A stretch of DNA of 64,000 bases. Origin: Paratractidigestivibacter sp003150175. GTDB lineage: Bacteria > Actinomycetota > Coriobacteriia > Coriobacteriales > Atopobiaceae. Below, piece by piece: positions 24,707 to 31,752 of this stretch. Below the pieces are notes generated by a model that did not search any database, was not told the origin of the DNA, and worked only from the letters and a program-made list of their open reading frames with translations. The position numbers and the translations under genes are program-made. The stretch is from assembly GCF_964283195.1 (NCBI RefSeq), contig NZ_CAXYLH010000007.1. One strand, written 5' to 3'. Each line of letters opens with the position of its first letter. Positions within the stretch are counted from its first letter, which is position 1.

Positions 24707-26296
24707 GTGCTTCAGGACAACAAAATCTGGATGGCCCAGGGCGACAACCCCTGCTACCTGCTCCTTAATCAAGCCAACCGCCACGGCCTCATCGCCGGCG
24801 CCTCCGGCACGGGCAAGACGGTCACGCTCAAGCTCATGGCGGAGGGCTTCTCGCAGGCGGGCGTCCCCGTCTTTATGGCCGACGTCAAGGGCGACGTCAG
24901 CGGCATGTGCCAGGCGGGCGTCGACTCCGAGGGCATGCAGAAGCGCATCGCCAAGTTCGGCCTCGAGGGCTTTACCTACAAAGGCTGCCCGGCGCGCTTC
25001 TGGAGCATGGACGGCATCGGCGGCGTCCCCGTCCGCGTCACGGTCTCGGATATGGGCCCGACCCTGCTCGCCCGCCTGCTCGGTCTCACGAAGGTCCAGG
25101 AAGGCGTGCTCAACATCGTGTTCCGCATCGCCGACGACCGCCAGCTGCTGCTCATCGACATGAAGGACCTCCGCGCAATGCTCACCTACGTGAGCGAGCA
25201 CGCCAAGGAGTACACGACGACCTACGGCAACGTCTCGGCGCAGTCCGTCGGCGCCATCCTACGCGCGCTCATCGCCGTCGAGGACCAGGGCGGCGACGTG
25301 TTCTTCGGCGAGCCCGCGCTCGAGCTCTCCGACTGGTTCGCCTGCGACGAGAACGGCGAGGGCTACATCAACATCCTCGACGCGACCAAGCTCGTCCAGC
25401 AGCCGCAGATCTACTCGATGTTCCTGCTCTGGGTGCTCTCGGACCTCTTTGAGAAGCTCCCCGAGGTGGGCGACATGGAAAAGCCCGAGTTCGTGTTCTT
25501 CTTTGACGAGGCGCACCTCCTGTTTAAGGACATGCCCTCCGAGCTGCTGAACAAGATCATCCAGGTCGTCAAGCTCATCCGCTCCAAGGGCGTCGGCGTG
25601 TACTTTATCTCGCAGTCCCCGAGCGACATCCCCGACGAGGTCTTGGCCCAGCTCTCCAACCGCGTCCAGCACGGCCTGCGCGCCTACACCCCCGCCGAGC
25701 AGAAGGCCGTCAAGGCCGCTGCAGCCGCCTTCCGCGAGAACCCCAAGTTCAAGAGCGAGGCCGCCATCATGGAGCTCGGCACGGGCGAGGCGCTCGTGAG
25801 CTTCCTCGACGAGGACGGCAAGCCCTCGATCGTCGAGAACGCGAAGATCCTCCCGCCGCAATGCCTCATGGCCGCCGCCTCCGAGGAGGCCAAGGCCGCC
25901 GTAATCTCGGGCCAAGCCGCGCTCATGGAGAAGTACGGCAGCGCCATCGACCGCGAGAGCGCCTACGAGCTGATCCTCGGCGAGCAGCAGGAGAACGCCG
26001 CCGCCGAGCAGCTCGCCAAGGAGCGCGCCGAGCTCGAGGCCCAGAAGGCAGAGTTCGCCAAGCAGCAGGCCGCCGCCCAAGCGAAGGCCGAGAAGGAAGC
26101 CGCGCGTCAGCAGCGCCTGGCCGAGCAGGAGGCCGCGAGGCAGCAGAAGGAGGCCGAGAAAGCCGCGGAGAAGGCGGCCAAGGAGCGCCAGAAGCAGCTC
26201 GACGCGATGACCCGCGCCGCCGCGAGCGTGCTCACCTCCGCGGGCCGCACCGCAGCCAACCAGATCATCCGCGGAATCTTCGGCACGCGGCGATAG
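24707..26296 (+). CDS. HerA/DUF853-type helicase-like ATPase
   Basis: A 529-residue FtsK/HerA-superfamily ATPase. Walker A is IAGASGTGKTVTLKL, Walker B EFVFFFDEAHLLFK, and the sensor region YFISQSPSDIPDEVL. This is the DUF853 architecture (E. coli YjgR-like), with a long Ala/Glu/Lys/Gln coiled coil (about 430-500) before a basic C-terminus. Function is unestablished; relatives pump DNA or remodel nucleoprotein. The GTG start follows AAGGAGG (24697-24703). TAGAAT at 24668-24673 with TG two bases before it looks like an extended -10. The glycosylase-Vsr gene lies 47 bp downstream. Confidence 0.85.
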   Translation: MLQDNKIWMAQGDNPCYLLLNQANRHGLIAGASGTGKTVTLKLMAEGFSQAGVPVFMADVKGDVSGMCQAGVDSEGMQKRIAKFGLEGFTYKGCPARFWSMDGIGGVPVRVTVSDMGPTLLARLLGLTKVQEGVLNIVFRIADDRQLLLIDMKDLRAMLTYVSEHAKEYTTTYGNVSAQSVGAILRALIAVEDQGGDVFFGEPALELSDWFACDENGEGYINILDATKLVQQPQIYSMFLLWVLSDLFEKLPEVGDMEKPEFVFFFDEAHLLFKDMPSELLNKIIQVVKLIRSKGVGVYFISQSPSDIPDEVLAQLSNRVQHGLRAYTPAEQKAVKAAAAAFRENPKFKSEAAIMELGTGEALVSFLDEDGKPSIVENAKILPPQCLMAAASEEAKAAVISGQAALMEKYGSAIDRESAYELILGEQQENAAAEQLAKERAELEAQKAEFAKQQAAAQAKAEKEAARQQRLAEQEAARQQKEAEKAAEKAAKERQKQLDAMTRAAASVLTSAGRTAANQIIRGIFGTRR

Positions 26297-26330
26297 TCGA
26301 TCGCCCGGGCCTTGGGCGGAGCCGCTGCGT

Positions 26331-26336
26331 TAGAAT
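26331..26336 (+). promoter_or_regulatory. Candidate -10 for the glycosylase-Vsr gene
   Basis: TTAGAATCG surrounds the box TAGAAT at 26331-26336. Transcription would begin within a base or two of the ATG at 26344, and no Shine-Dalgarno is visible, which suggests a leaderless transcript. The same TTAGAATCG occurs upstream of ung at 28796-28804. No convincing -35 is seen. Confidence 0.4.
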
Positions 26337-26343
26337 CGTCCCC

Positions 26344-27330
26344 ATGGCAGCTCAGTACCAGCACATATCGCACGGTTTCGACCCCATCTACGACGAGCGC
26401 TCGCGCGTTCTCGTTCTGGGGTCGTTCCCTTCCGTAAAGAGCCGGCAGAACGAGTTCTACTACGGCAACCCGCAGAACCGCTTCTGGCGCGTGATCGCCG
26501 GATGCGAGGGTTGCGCGGAACCTGAGTCCATCCCCCAGAAGCGGGAGATGCTCCTTTCGCACGGCATCGCGCTGTGGGACGTCATCGCCGAGTGCGACAT
26601 CAAGGGCTCGAGCGACGCGAGTATAAAGAACGTGCAGGCCAACGATATTGCGCGGATCCTCGCCGCCGCGCCCGTGCGCGCGGTGATCTGCAACGGTGCG
26701 ACGGCCGGGCGCCTCTACCACAAGTTCCTCGAGTACCGAAGCGGCATCCCCGCGATCGCGCTGCCCTCCACGAGCCCCGCGAACGCCGCTTGGGACGTCG
26801 AGCGGCTAACCGAGCGCTGGTCGGAGGCCTTATCGCAGGCGCGCCTCGCGGCCGCGCCCGCCGAGCAGGCCCTCGCCGCGAACCTCGCCCGCCGCGGGGT
26901 GCCTGCCGCCACCGACTACGGCACGCACCGCTCCATGCAGGGCAACAAAGGCCGCGACACCAAGCCCGAGCTGCTCGTGCGCGAGCGCCTGCGCGCGGTG
27001 GGCCTCACCGGCTACCGGCTCCAATGGAAGGTCCCGGGCCGCCCGGACGTCGCCTGGCCGGGGCGCAAGGTCGCGATCTTTATCAACGGCTGTTTCTGGC
27101 ACCGCTGCCCGCGCTGTAATCCCTCGACCCCGCGCAAGAACACCGAGTACTGGAACGCCAAGTTCGCCCGCAACGTCGAGCGAGACGCGCAGAACCTCAA
27201 GGAGCTGCGCGACGACGGCTGGACGGTCCATGTGATCTGGGAGTGCCAGCTAAAGAAGGCCTCGCGTGAGCAGACCTTCGCCGAGCTTCTACCAGAGCTT
27301 GCGTCTGAGCTACATAAACATCTTAACTGA
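26344..27330 (+). CDS. Hypoxanthine-DNA glycosylase fused to Vsr mismatch endonuclease
   Basis: 328 residues in two domains. Residues 1-165 match the hypoxanthine-DNA (deoxyinosine) glycosylase family of the UDG superfamily: VLVLGSFPSVKS, FYYGNPQNRFW, HGIALWDVIAECDIKGSSDA and ICNGATAGRLY. Residues 195-328 match very-short-patch repair endonuclease Vsr: MQGNKGRDTKPELLVRERLR, GRPD (Asp235, equivalent to catalytic Asp51), the zinc site GCFWHRCPRC, and VIWEC (Cys301). Vsr nicks 5' of the T in T:G mismatches from 5-methylcytosine deamination. The fusion would join inosine and T:G deamination repair in one chain. No cytosine methyltransferase is visible in the window. TAGAAT lies 7 bp before the ATG, so the message may be leaderless. 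Confidence 0.88.
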   Translation: MAAQYQHISHGFDPIYDERSRVLVLGSFPSVKSRQNEFYYGNPQNRFWRVIAGCEGCAEPESIPQKREMLLSHGIALWDVIAECDIKGSSDASIKNVQANDIARILAAAPVRAVICNGATAGRLYHKFLEYRSGIPAIALPSTSPANAAWDVERLTERWSEALSQARLAAAPAEQALAANLARRGVPAATDYGTHRSMQGNKGRDTKPELLVRERLRAVGLTGYRLQWKVPGRPDVAWPGRKVAIFINGCFWHRCPRCNPSTPRKNTEYWNAKFARNVERDAQNLKELRDDGWTVHVIWECQLKKASREQTFAELLPELASELHKHLN

Positions 27331-27634
27331 TTCCCGGAGCAAAGAAGACGATCCATACCACGAGCGCCACCTGTGCCGCGAGCAGCACGGGCACTGTGAG
27401 CCGAAAATACCATTTACGCGTCTTGTGCCGCACGAGCAGCATGCCCAGAAGCGCTCCCGCCGCTCCGCCGACCATGGCAAGGCCCAAAAGCGTCGACTCG
27501 GGAACGCGCGAGGCACCGCCACCTGCACGCGCCTTGTCGACGATGTAGACGATCAGCGTGATGATATTCAATATAAAGAGATACGCGATTCCCAGAAGCG
27601 CGGCATACGGCAGCTCGCCGAACTCGTAACCCAT
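27323..27634 (-). CDS. DUF1294 small membrane protein
   Basis: A 103-residue protein with three or four predicted membrane helices: LPYAALLGIAYLFILNIITLIVYIVDKA, LLGLAMVGGAAGALLGMLLV and VPVLLAAQVALVVWIVFF. The sequence DKARAGGGASRVPESTL and LVRHKTRKWYF match DUF1294 (YdzA-like). Function unknown. Its 3' end overlaps that of the convergent glycosylase-Vsr gene by 8 bp. It lies 9 bp downstream of the secreted-domain gene, so the two form a short operon. Confidence 0.85.
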   Translation of the reverse strand: MGYEFGELPYAALLGIAYLFILNIITLIVYIVDKARAGGGASRVPESTLLGLAMVGGAAGALLGMLLVRHKTRKWYFRLTVPVLLAAQVALVVWIVFFAPGIS

Positions 27635-27643
27635 GGCGAGCTC

Positions 27644-28114
27644 CTATTGCCTATCGAAGTAGTCTTTGTCGGCGATGTAATACGTGCGGATGTACCCGTC
27701 GCGCGAGACGACCACGAACTCTCCGGTCGACTCCAGGTAGTAGACGCCGTCGCCGTCCTCGGCCTCGGTCTTGTGGAGCGACTTCGGGTTCGAGACCACG
27801 GCGTTCGCGCCGGCAAGGTAGTCCTCCGCGGAGGCGTATCCCATGCCCACCCCGTGCTTCTGGTAGTGGGACTCGAGGCGGTCCTTGTTTCGGAAGGTCA
27901 GGCTGCCGGCCTGGTCGGAGGCGCCGCCGCGCTGCTGCGAGGTCGTCTGCGACGAGACCGCCTGCGCACCCTGCGAGGAGTTCCCGGAGCCGGGAGTTAT
28001 GCCCGAGATCCCCAGGACGGAGCAGACGAGCGCGATCGCGATGGCTGCGACGCCTCCCACCACCTTCGTCCTCGGCTGCCCGTTGCCGCCCTCGTTGCCG
28101 TTGCCCCTGCCCAT
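27644..28114 (-). CDS. Membrane-anchored or secreted protein with a nuclease-toxin-like C-terminal domain
   Basis: 156 residues. A short basic N-terminus, one hydrophobic segment (VVGGVAAIAIALVCSVLGIS, about 18-37), a Ser/Gln/Gly-rich spacer, then a compact domain from about residue 72: LTFRNKDRLESHYQKHG, SAEDYLAGANAVVSN, GVYYLESTGEFVVVS and RDGYIRTYY ending DKDYFDRQ. That pattern (His in a xxHYxKHG helix, then EYL helix, then beta strands) resembles small RNase-like domains at the C-termini of polymorphic toxins (BECR-type fold). I infer this from pattern only. The ATG at 28114 follows GGAG by 7 nt. No recognisable immunity gene is adjacent, though the DUF1294 protein is co-transcribed. Confidence 0.6.
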   Translation of the reverse strand: MGRGNGNEGGNGQPRTKVVGGVAAIAIALVCSVLGISGITPGSGNSSQGAQAVSSQTTSQQRGGASDQAGSLTFRNKDRLESHYQKHGVGMGYASAEDYLAGANAVVSNPKSLHKTEAEDGDGVYYLESTGEFVVVSRDGYIRTYYIADKDYFDRQ

Positions 28115-28224
28115 AGCGCTTCTCCGTTTGGTCGATTTTTGACTCGATGGTACCTCAGGGACAAGACTACAATTTCCGCGTGCGCGGACCCGCGCACGTA
28201 TGGCCGCGCCACAAAGGAGAACCG

Positions 28225-28761
28225 ATGTCAACGCCTGACTACGCCAAGCTCGCAAAGACCCACATCTGGTACGTCTGCTATGGCTCGAACCTCACTTGGG
28301 ATCGGTTCAAGTACTACGTGCAGGGCGGGCTCTGCCCCTTCAACGGCCGCGAGTACCCCGGCTGCGCGGACAAGACCGCGCCCGTGGAGTCTCGCGCCGT
28401 CCATGTGCCCTTCGACCTCTACTTCGGAGGCAGCGCCCAGATCTGGGAGGGCGGAGGGGTCGGCTTCCTCGACGCGTCGCGCCCCGGCGACGCCCTCGCT
28501 CGCGCCTGGCTCATCACGCGCGAGCAGTACGAGCAGGTTCTCGACCAGGAAGGCCGTGCCCCGGAGTGGTACAGCCACGAGATCGACCTCGACCCCATCG
28601 ACGGCATTGATGCCCGCACCTTCACGAACGCCTCTCGCCGGCCAAAGAACGCCCCGACCAAGCCCTACCTCGACGTAATTCGCACAGGCCTGCTCGAGAC
28701 CTTCCCGCAGATGCCCCGCGCCGAGATCGATGCCTACCTCGACCTCGCCTGCAGCCGATAG
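28225..28761 (+). CDS. Gamma-glutamylcyclotransferase-like fold protein
   Basis: 178 residues. The N-terminal HIWYVCYGSNLTWDRFKYY carries the YGSNL signature of the GGCT/AIG2 fold. The family catalytic Glu is not clear beyond the signature, and the middle region is rich in Gly and aromatic residues (FGGSAQIWEGGGVGFLDA). It probably acts on gamma-glutamyl or related amide compounds, but the substrate is unknown. The ATG at 28225 is the first after AAAGGAG. It is divergent from the secreted-domain gene and 105 bp upstream of ung. Confidence 0.72.
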   Translation: MSTPDYAKLAKTHIWYVCYGSNLTWDRFKYYVQGGLCPFNGREYPGCADKTAPVESRAVHVPFDLYFGGSAQIWEGGGVGFLDASRPGDALARAWLITREQYEQVLDQEGRAPEWYSHEIDLDPIDGIDARTFTNASRRPKNAPTKPYLDVIRTGLLETFPQMPRAEIDAYLDLACSR

Positions 28762-28866
28762 CTCAGCGGGCGCGCAGGTCCCGGCCGTCGCGCCCTTAGA
28801 ATCGCTCCCGCCAATCAGAGAGAATGTGGCGGCTGCCCCGTCCCCAAATCGCACCCGGAGGCACAC

Positions 28867-29577
28867 GTGAACAAGAACGTCGAGGAATGGCTCGCCGGCG
28901 CGCCGACAGACGTCACAGAAACGACCGAGCGGCTGCTCGCCGAGGTCGCGGGCATGCGCGCGGAGGGGCAGACGATCTACCCGCCGCAGGACGACATCCT
29001 CAACACCCTTGCCTGGACGGCGCCCGCAGACGTCCGCGCCGTGATCCTCGGCCAGGACCCCTACCACGAGGAAGGCCAGGCCATGGGGCTCTCGTTCAGC
29101 GTCCACGACGGTTGCAAGCTGCCGCCGAGCCTGCGCAACATCTACAAAGAGATGGCCTCTGATCTGGGTTGCGAGACGCCTTCGTCGGGCGACCTCTCTG
29201 GCTGGGCGCACCAAGGCGTGCTGCTGCTCAACACCACGCTGACGGTGCGCCAAGGGGCCGCGAACTCCCACGCGAAGCTCGGCTGGCAGGTGCTCACGCA
29301 CTACATCGTCCGCCGTTGCCTCGAGCTGCCGCAGCCGGTGGTGTTCCTCACCTGGGGCCGCTACGCCGTCAACCTAGTCGATGGCGCCAAGGCGGCGCTG
29401 GGCGACGGCGTCGCCGGAAATAAGTTCTGCCTCGCGTCGACCCACCCCTCCCCGCTCTCGGCGCGACGCGCCGGCGGCGGTCTTCCCGCGTTCATCGGCT
29501 CTGCGCCCTTCTCGCACGCGAACGCACTGCTGGTAGCGCATGGTGCCGAGCCCCTCGATTGGGCGCGCACCGCTTAG
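28867..29577 (+). CDS. ung: Uracil-DNA glycosylase (family 1)
   Basis: A 236-residue Ung that removes uracil from DNA. The water-activating loop is LGQDPYHEEGQAMGLSFSV, the uracil-binding LLLNTTLTVR is present, and the DNA-intercalating loop is HPSPLSARR. The GTG start follows GGAGG. TTAGAATCG near 28796 may supply the -10. Together with nth and the glycosylase-Vsr fusion this gives three base-excision enzymes in the window. Confidence 0.95.
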   Translation: MNKNVEEWLAGAPTDVTETTERLLAEVAGMRAEGQTIYPPQDDILNTLAWTAPADVRAVILGQDPYHEEGQAMGLSFSVHDGCKLPPSLRNIYKEMASDLGCETPSSGDLSGWAHQGVLLLNTTLTVRQGAANSHAKLGWQVLTHYIVRRCLELPQPVVFLTWGRYAVNLVDGAKAALGDGVAGNKFCLASTHPSPLSARRAGGGLPAFIGSAPFSHANALLVAHGAEPLDWARTA

Positions 29578-29636
29578 GTCCGGGCCGAGTCGCGCCGGGA
29601 ATCCACAATTTGTTCTAGTACACGCGTTCGGTTTCG

Positions 29637-29800
29637 TGCTATAGTTCCGCTCAAGGTAAGGGAGCAGAAAGAGCTGCGCGGAGGCCCTCAATGGTACGCG
29701 CAGCGGGTCGTCAGCGCATTGCCGACGACACTGGCTTCTCCCTGGCGGGCACGCGCCCCCGTCCCTCCGGCACCCCAAGAGCCCGGAGACTCACAGTCGA
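29637..29800 (+). ncRNA. Cobalamin-riboswitch-like structured leader
   Basis: An extended -10 (TGCTATAGT, 29637-29645) precedes a structured stretch: AGGGA followed by a GCAG/CTGC hairpin, GCTGCGCG (29673-29680) pairing with CGCGCAGC (29697-29704) around CCCTCAATGGTA, then GTCGTC/GACGAC, GACACTGGC, and AGCCCGGAGACT (29780-29791). The last matches the B12-box core (AGYCMGGAGACC) at 11 of 12 positions, and the order of conserved blocks follows cobalamin riboswitches. No cobalamin gene follows; downstream are only a 30-codon reading frame and the BrnTA pair. Assigned from motif order by eye. Confidence 0.5.
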
Positions 29801-29839
29801 CTATTCAGTTTTGCCGTGAGCGGGAACGGGGGCTTCATC

Positions 29840-29932
29840 ATGGAGCATATTTCCAGCATCAGCATCGACGATACCTGCCCGGAGGCAATACCGCGGATGC
29901 AGCCGAGCTATCAGCTGCATAGCTCAAATTAA
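29840..29932 (+). CDS. Possible 30-residue peptide after the riboswitch-like leader
   Basis: An ATG at 29840 opens a 30-codon frame (MEHISSISIDDTCPEAIPRM and ten more residues). A GGGGGC stretch lies 6-8 nt upstream. No homology is recognised. It may be the truncated start of the gene once controlled by the riboswitch-like leader, cut off when the AT-rich BrnTA segment arrived. Low confidence as a functional gene. The remainder of the 404-bp gap 29578-29981 is the leader and an AT-rich promoter-like stretch near 29935-29970. Confidence 0.25.
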   Translation: MEHISSISIDDTCPEAIPRMQPSYQLHSSN

Positions 29933-29981
29933 GCCTTAATAGATATTTATTGAATCTTGTTTTAGCATTACTGGAGTGCTC

Positions 29982-30252
29982 ATGGTTTTCGAATGGGATG
30001 GCAAAAAGAGCCTCGCCAACGAAGCCAAGCATGGCGTAGGGCTAGATTTCGGATGCTATCTATGGGATGGAAGGGTCGTCACACTAAGAAGCCCGAAAAA
30101 GGGCGAAGACAGAAGGCTGTCGATTGGTCTCATTGGGGGGCGAATACTGGGTCGCGATTTGGAAGCCCAGCGGTGATTCAAGGCGGCTAATCTCCGTTCG
30201 ACTCGCGACCCCAAAAGAAAGGAGCTTCTATGACCGCAACAACTGCATCTAA
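29982..30252 (+). pseudogene. brnT: BrnT-family ribonuclease toxin, frameshifted at a G6 tract
   Basis: The first part reads MVFEWDGKKSLANEAKHGVG, the BrnT N-terminus. After SIGLIGG the frame runs to a stop at 30176. One base fewer in the run of six G (30135-30140) restores EYWVAIWKPSGDSRRLISVR and then LATPKERSFYDRNN, the expected BrnT C-terminus, ending at 30252 and overlapping brnA by 23 bp as is usual for this pair. BrnT is a RelE-fold RNase. The frameshift could be a disabling mutation, a phase-variable tract, a programmed slip or a sequencing error. The start ATG follows GGAG by 5 nt. The region is AT-richer than its surroundings, suggesting transfer. Confidence 0.8.
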
Positions 30253-30502
30253 CCTTGTGGAGCGTTTCGACGCGGGCAAGGATGTCCTCGATTACTTTGA
30301 TACAGAAAACCCTTTGATTGAGGAGCTCGACCCTTCCGAGCCAAAACAAGTTTCTATTACCATCCCCCTTTGGCTGGTCAATTGGCTAGACCAAGAAGCC
30401 GCGCGTAGGGGGATAGCCCGTAAAGCCGTCATAAACACAGCCCTTGTTGAATGGTCGGACGAACAGCGCGAGAAGGCGCTCCGCCTTTTTAAGACTGCTT
30501 AA
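30230..30502 (+). CDS. brnA: BrnA-family antitoxin
   Basis: A 90-residue antitoxin. The C-terminal half has the ribbon-helix-helix pattern QVSITIPLWLVNWLDQEAAR followed by RKAVINTALVEW. The N-terminal half (LVERFDAGKDVLDYFD) should wrap the toxin. AAAGGAG precedes the ATG. In BrnTA systems BrnA represses its own promoter with BrnT as co-repressor. It is intact although the toxin frame is broken. Confidence 0.85.
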   Translation: MTATTASNLVERFDAGKDVLDYFDTENPLIEELDPSEPKQVSITIPLWLVNWLDQEAARRGIARKAVINTALVEWSDEQREKALRLFKTA

Positions 30503-30575
30503 TCGGCTGAGAATAACCCGATCTTTCGACCACATTCGGGCAAGAGAGAGACCTCTGCCGGGGAAGCTGTGATGT

Positions 30576-30598
30576 AGCCCGCATCTGCCAAGCGGGCT
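30576..30598. terminator. Hairpin between convergent brnA and trmO
   Basis: AGCCCGC (30576-30582) pairs with GCGGGCT (30592-30598) around a 9-nt loop. It abuts the trmO stop. No clear T tract in either direction, so termination is only plausible. Confidence 0.4.
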
Positions 30599-31374
30599 CA
30601 CCCGGAATTGACGCCGACCACGCGCAGATCGCTTCCGTCTACGCGGAACGCGACGTCGAGGCCTGCGTACGCCAGGTGGTACACACGATTGGGCTCGTGC
30701 TTGCTGCCTGCGCGGCGAGGGTCTTGGCGCAAGACCTCGATAAGGCCCGCGAGCTTGCCCGTGGGCACGCGCTCCTGCAGCTCCGCGGGGAATTCGACCT
30801 CGAGTTCCTGCCAAGGCGACTCCTCGATCCAGCCGCCGCTCGCCTCGGGATGGCAGTCCGCGAAGGGGATGTAGGGCTTGATATCGTAAATCGGCGTCCC
30901 GTCGCGCAGATCGGCGCCGAGCACATGGATAACGGGGCCCGCTTCGGTCAGCTCAACGCAATCGAGCTTCACACAGGTCAGACCGATGGGATTCGGCCTG
31001 AACGGGCTCCTGGTGGCAAAGATCCCCTTGCGCTCGGACCCTCCCAGGCGCGGAGGGCGCACGGTCGGGGACCACTTTGCGGAGGCGGCAGCGGCACCGT
31101 CCCCGTCTTGGGTAGCCGTCCTCCTCGCACCAGCGTCCGTCGGGACATCCGCCGCTCCCCCACTGGGCACGCCGTTCTCGAACGCCCAGATCAGCCACAG
31201 GTGCGAGAAGCTCTCGAGCCCGGCGACCGCGGACGGAAGCGCGAACCCCGCCTCAAAGACGATGCGCCCCTGGAGATCGGGGGCAAGGAAGCTGTTCCGC
31301 GGAATGCCGAACTTCTGCGGCAGGTCGCACTCCATATGCGCGATCGCCCTCAGGTGCACTTCTTTACAGCCCAT
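30598..31374 (-). CDS. trmO: tRNA (N6-threonylcarbamoyladenosine(37)-N6)-methyltransferase TrmO
   Basis: A 258-residue TsaA/TrmO family protein that methylates t6A37 in tRNA-Thr. Family blocks are visible: RIVFEAGFALPSAVAGLESFSHLWLIWAF, GIFATRSPFRPNPIGLTCVKL, LGADLRDGTPIYDIKPYIP in pieces, and a C-terminal FRVDGSDLRVVG region. An Ala/Asp-rich insert (about 85-110) separates the first two blocks and is longer than usual. The ATG at 31374 lies inside the last codons of the upstream small gene, an 11-bp overlap suggesting coupled translation. Confidence 0.88.
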   Translation of the reverse strand: MGCKEVHLRAIAHMECDLPQKFGIPRNSFLAPDLQGRIVFEAGFALPSAVAGLESFSHLWLIWAFENGVPSGGAADVPTDAGARRTATQDGDGAAAASAKWSPTVRPPRLGGSERKGIFATRSPFRPNPIGLTCVKLDCVELTEAGPVIHVLGADLRDGTPIYDIKPYIPFADCHPEASGGWIEESPWQELEVEFPAELQERVPTGKLAGLIEVLRQDPRRAGSKHEPNRVYHLAYAGLDVAFRVDGSDLRVVGVNSG

Positions 31375-31558
31375 GGTCCTCCAGACGACGGACGATGTCG
31401 GCAAGGGTCATACGATTGGCAAAGAGCTGCCGGTAGGTCGCGGTCTTGGTCTTCCCCTCCGCCCGCAGCGCCTCCATCCGAGCGTTGCAGCCGGCGAGCT
31501 CCTCGCGGGCATCCCTCGCGAAGGCGTCGTACGCCGCGAGCCTCTGCTCATCGTTCAT
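31364..31558 (-). CDS. Small hypothetical protein coupled to trmO
   Basis: 64 residues, mostly helical and charged: MNDEQRLAAYDAFARDAREE, GCNARMEALRAEGK, TYRQLFANRMTLADIVRRLE. No family recognised. It resembles a short coiled helix-turn-helix without clear DNA-binding features. GGAGGGGAG lies upstream of the ATG, and the stop overlaps the trmO start by 11 bp, so it is probably the first gene of a two-gene operon. Confidence 0.6.
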   Translation of the reverse strand: MNDEQRLAAYDAFARDAREELAGCNARMEALRAEGKTKTATYRQLFANRMTLADIVRRLEDHGL

Positions 31559-31633
31559 CCCCGCTCCCCTCCAGTCGCCCATCGGCGCCGGCCCCGACCT
31601 CGGAGCATCAAACATACCGCAACAACCAAAACA

Positions 31634-31662
31634 CGCCGCCGCGGCACATACCCGCGGCGGCG
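31634..31662 (-). terminator. Hairpin downstream of the flavodoxin gene
   Basis: CGCCGCCGCGG (31634-31644) and CCGCGGCGGCG (31652-31662) are perfect 11-bp arms with a 7-nt loop. On the minus strand the sequence after the stem is GTGTTTTGG, a weak T tract. Confidence 0.6.
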
Positions 31663-31708
31663 CATGTCTGGCAAAAAAGCTGCTCCCAATGACTGTCGCC
31701 CAGTGAGG

Positions 31709-31752
31709 GTTAGGCGAGCCAGGCGGCGACGTTAGGCGAGCCAGGCGGCGAC
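31709..31752. repeat. Perfect 22-bp tandem duplication over a stop codon
   Basis: 31709-31730 and 31731-31752 are identical. The unit covers the last six codons and stop of the flavodoxin gene on the minus strand, so the second copy repeats its C-terminal codons and stop in the 3' untranslated region. The protein is unaffected. Confidence 0.85.

Noticed and set aside
29691..29819. 42-codon reading frame with a GGAGG ribosome site after the promoter at 29637
   Set aside because: It lies entirely inside the riboswitch-like structured region, its start is buried in a hairpin, and the peptide is Arg/Pro-rich with no homology; RNA structure explains the sequence better.
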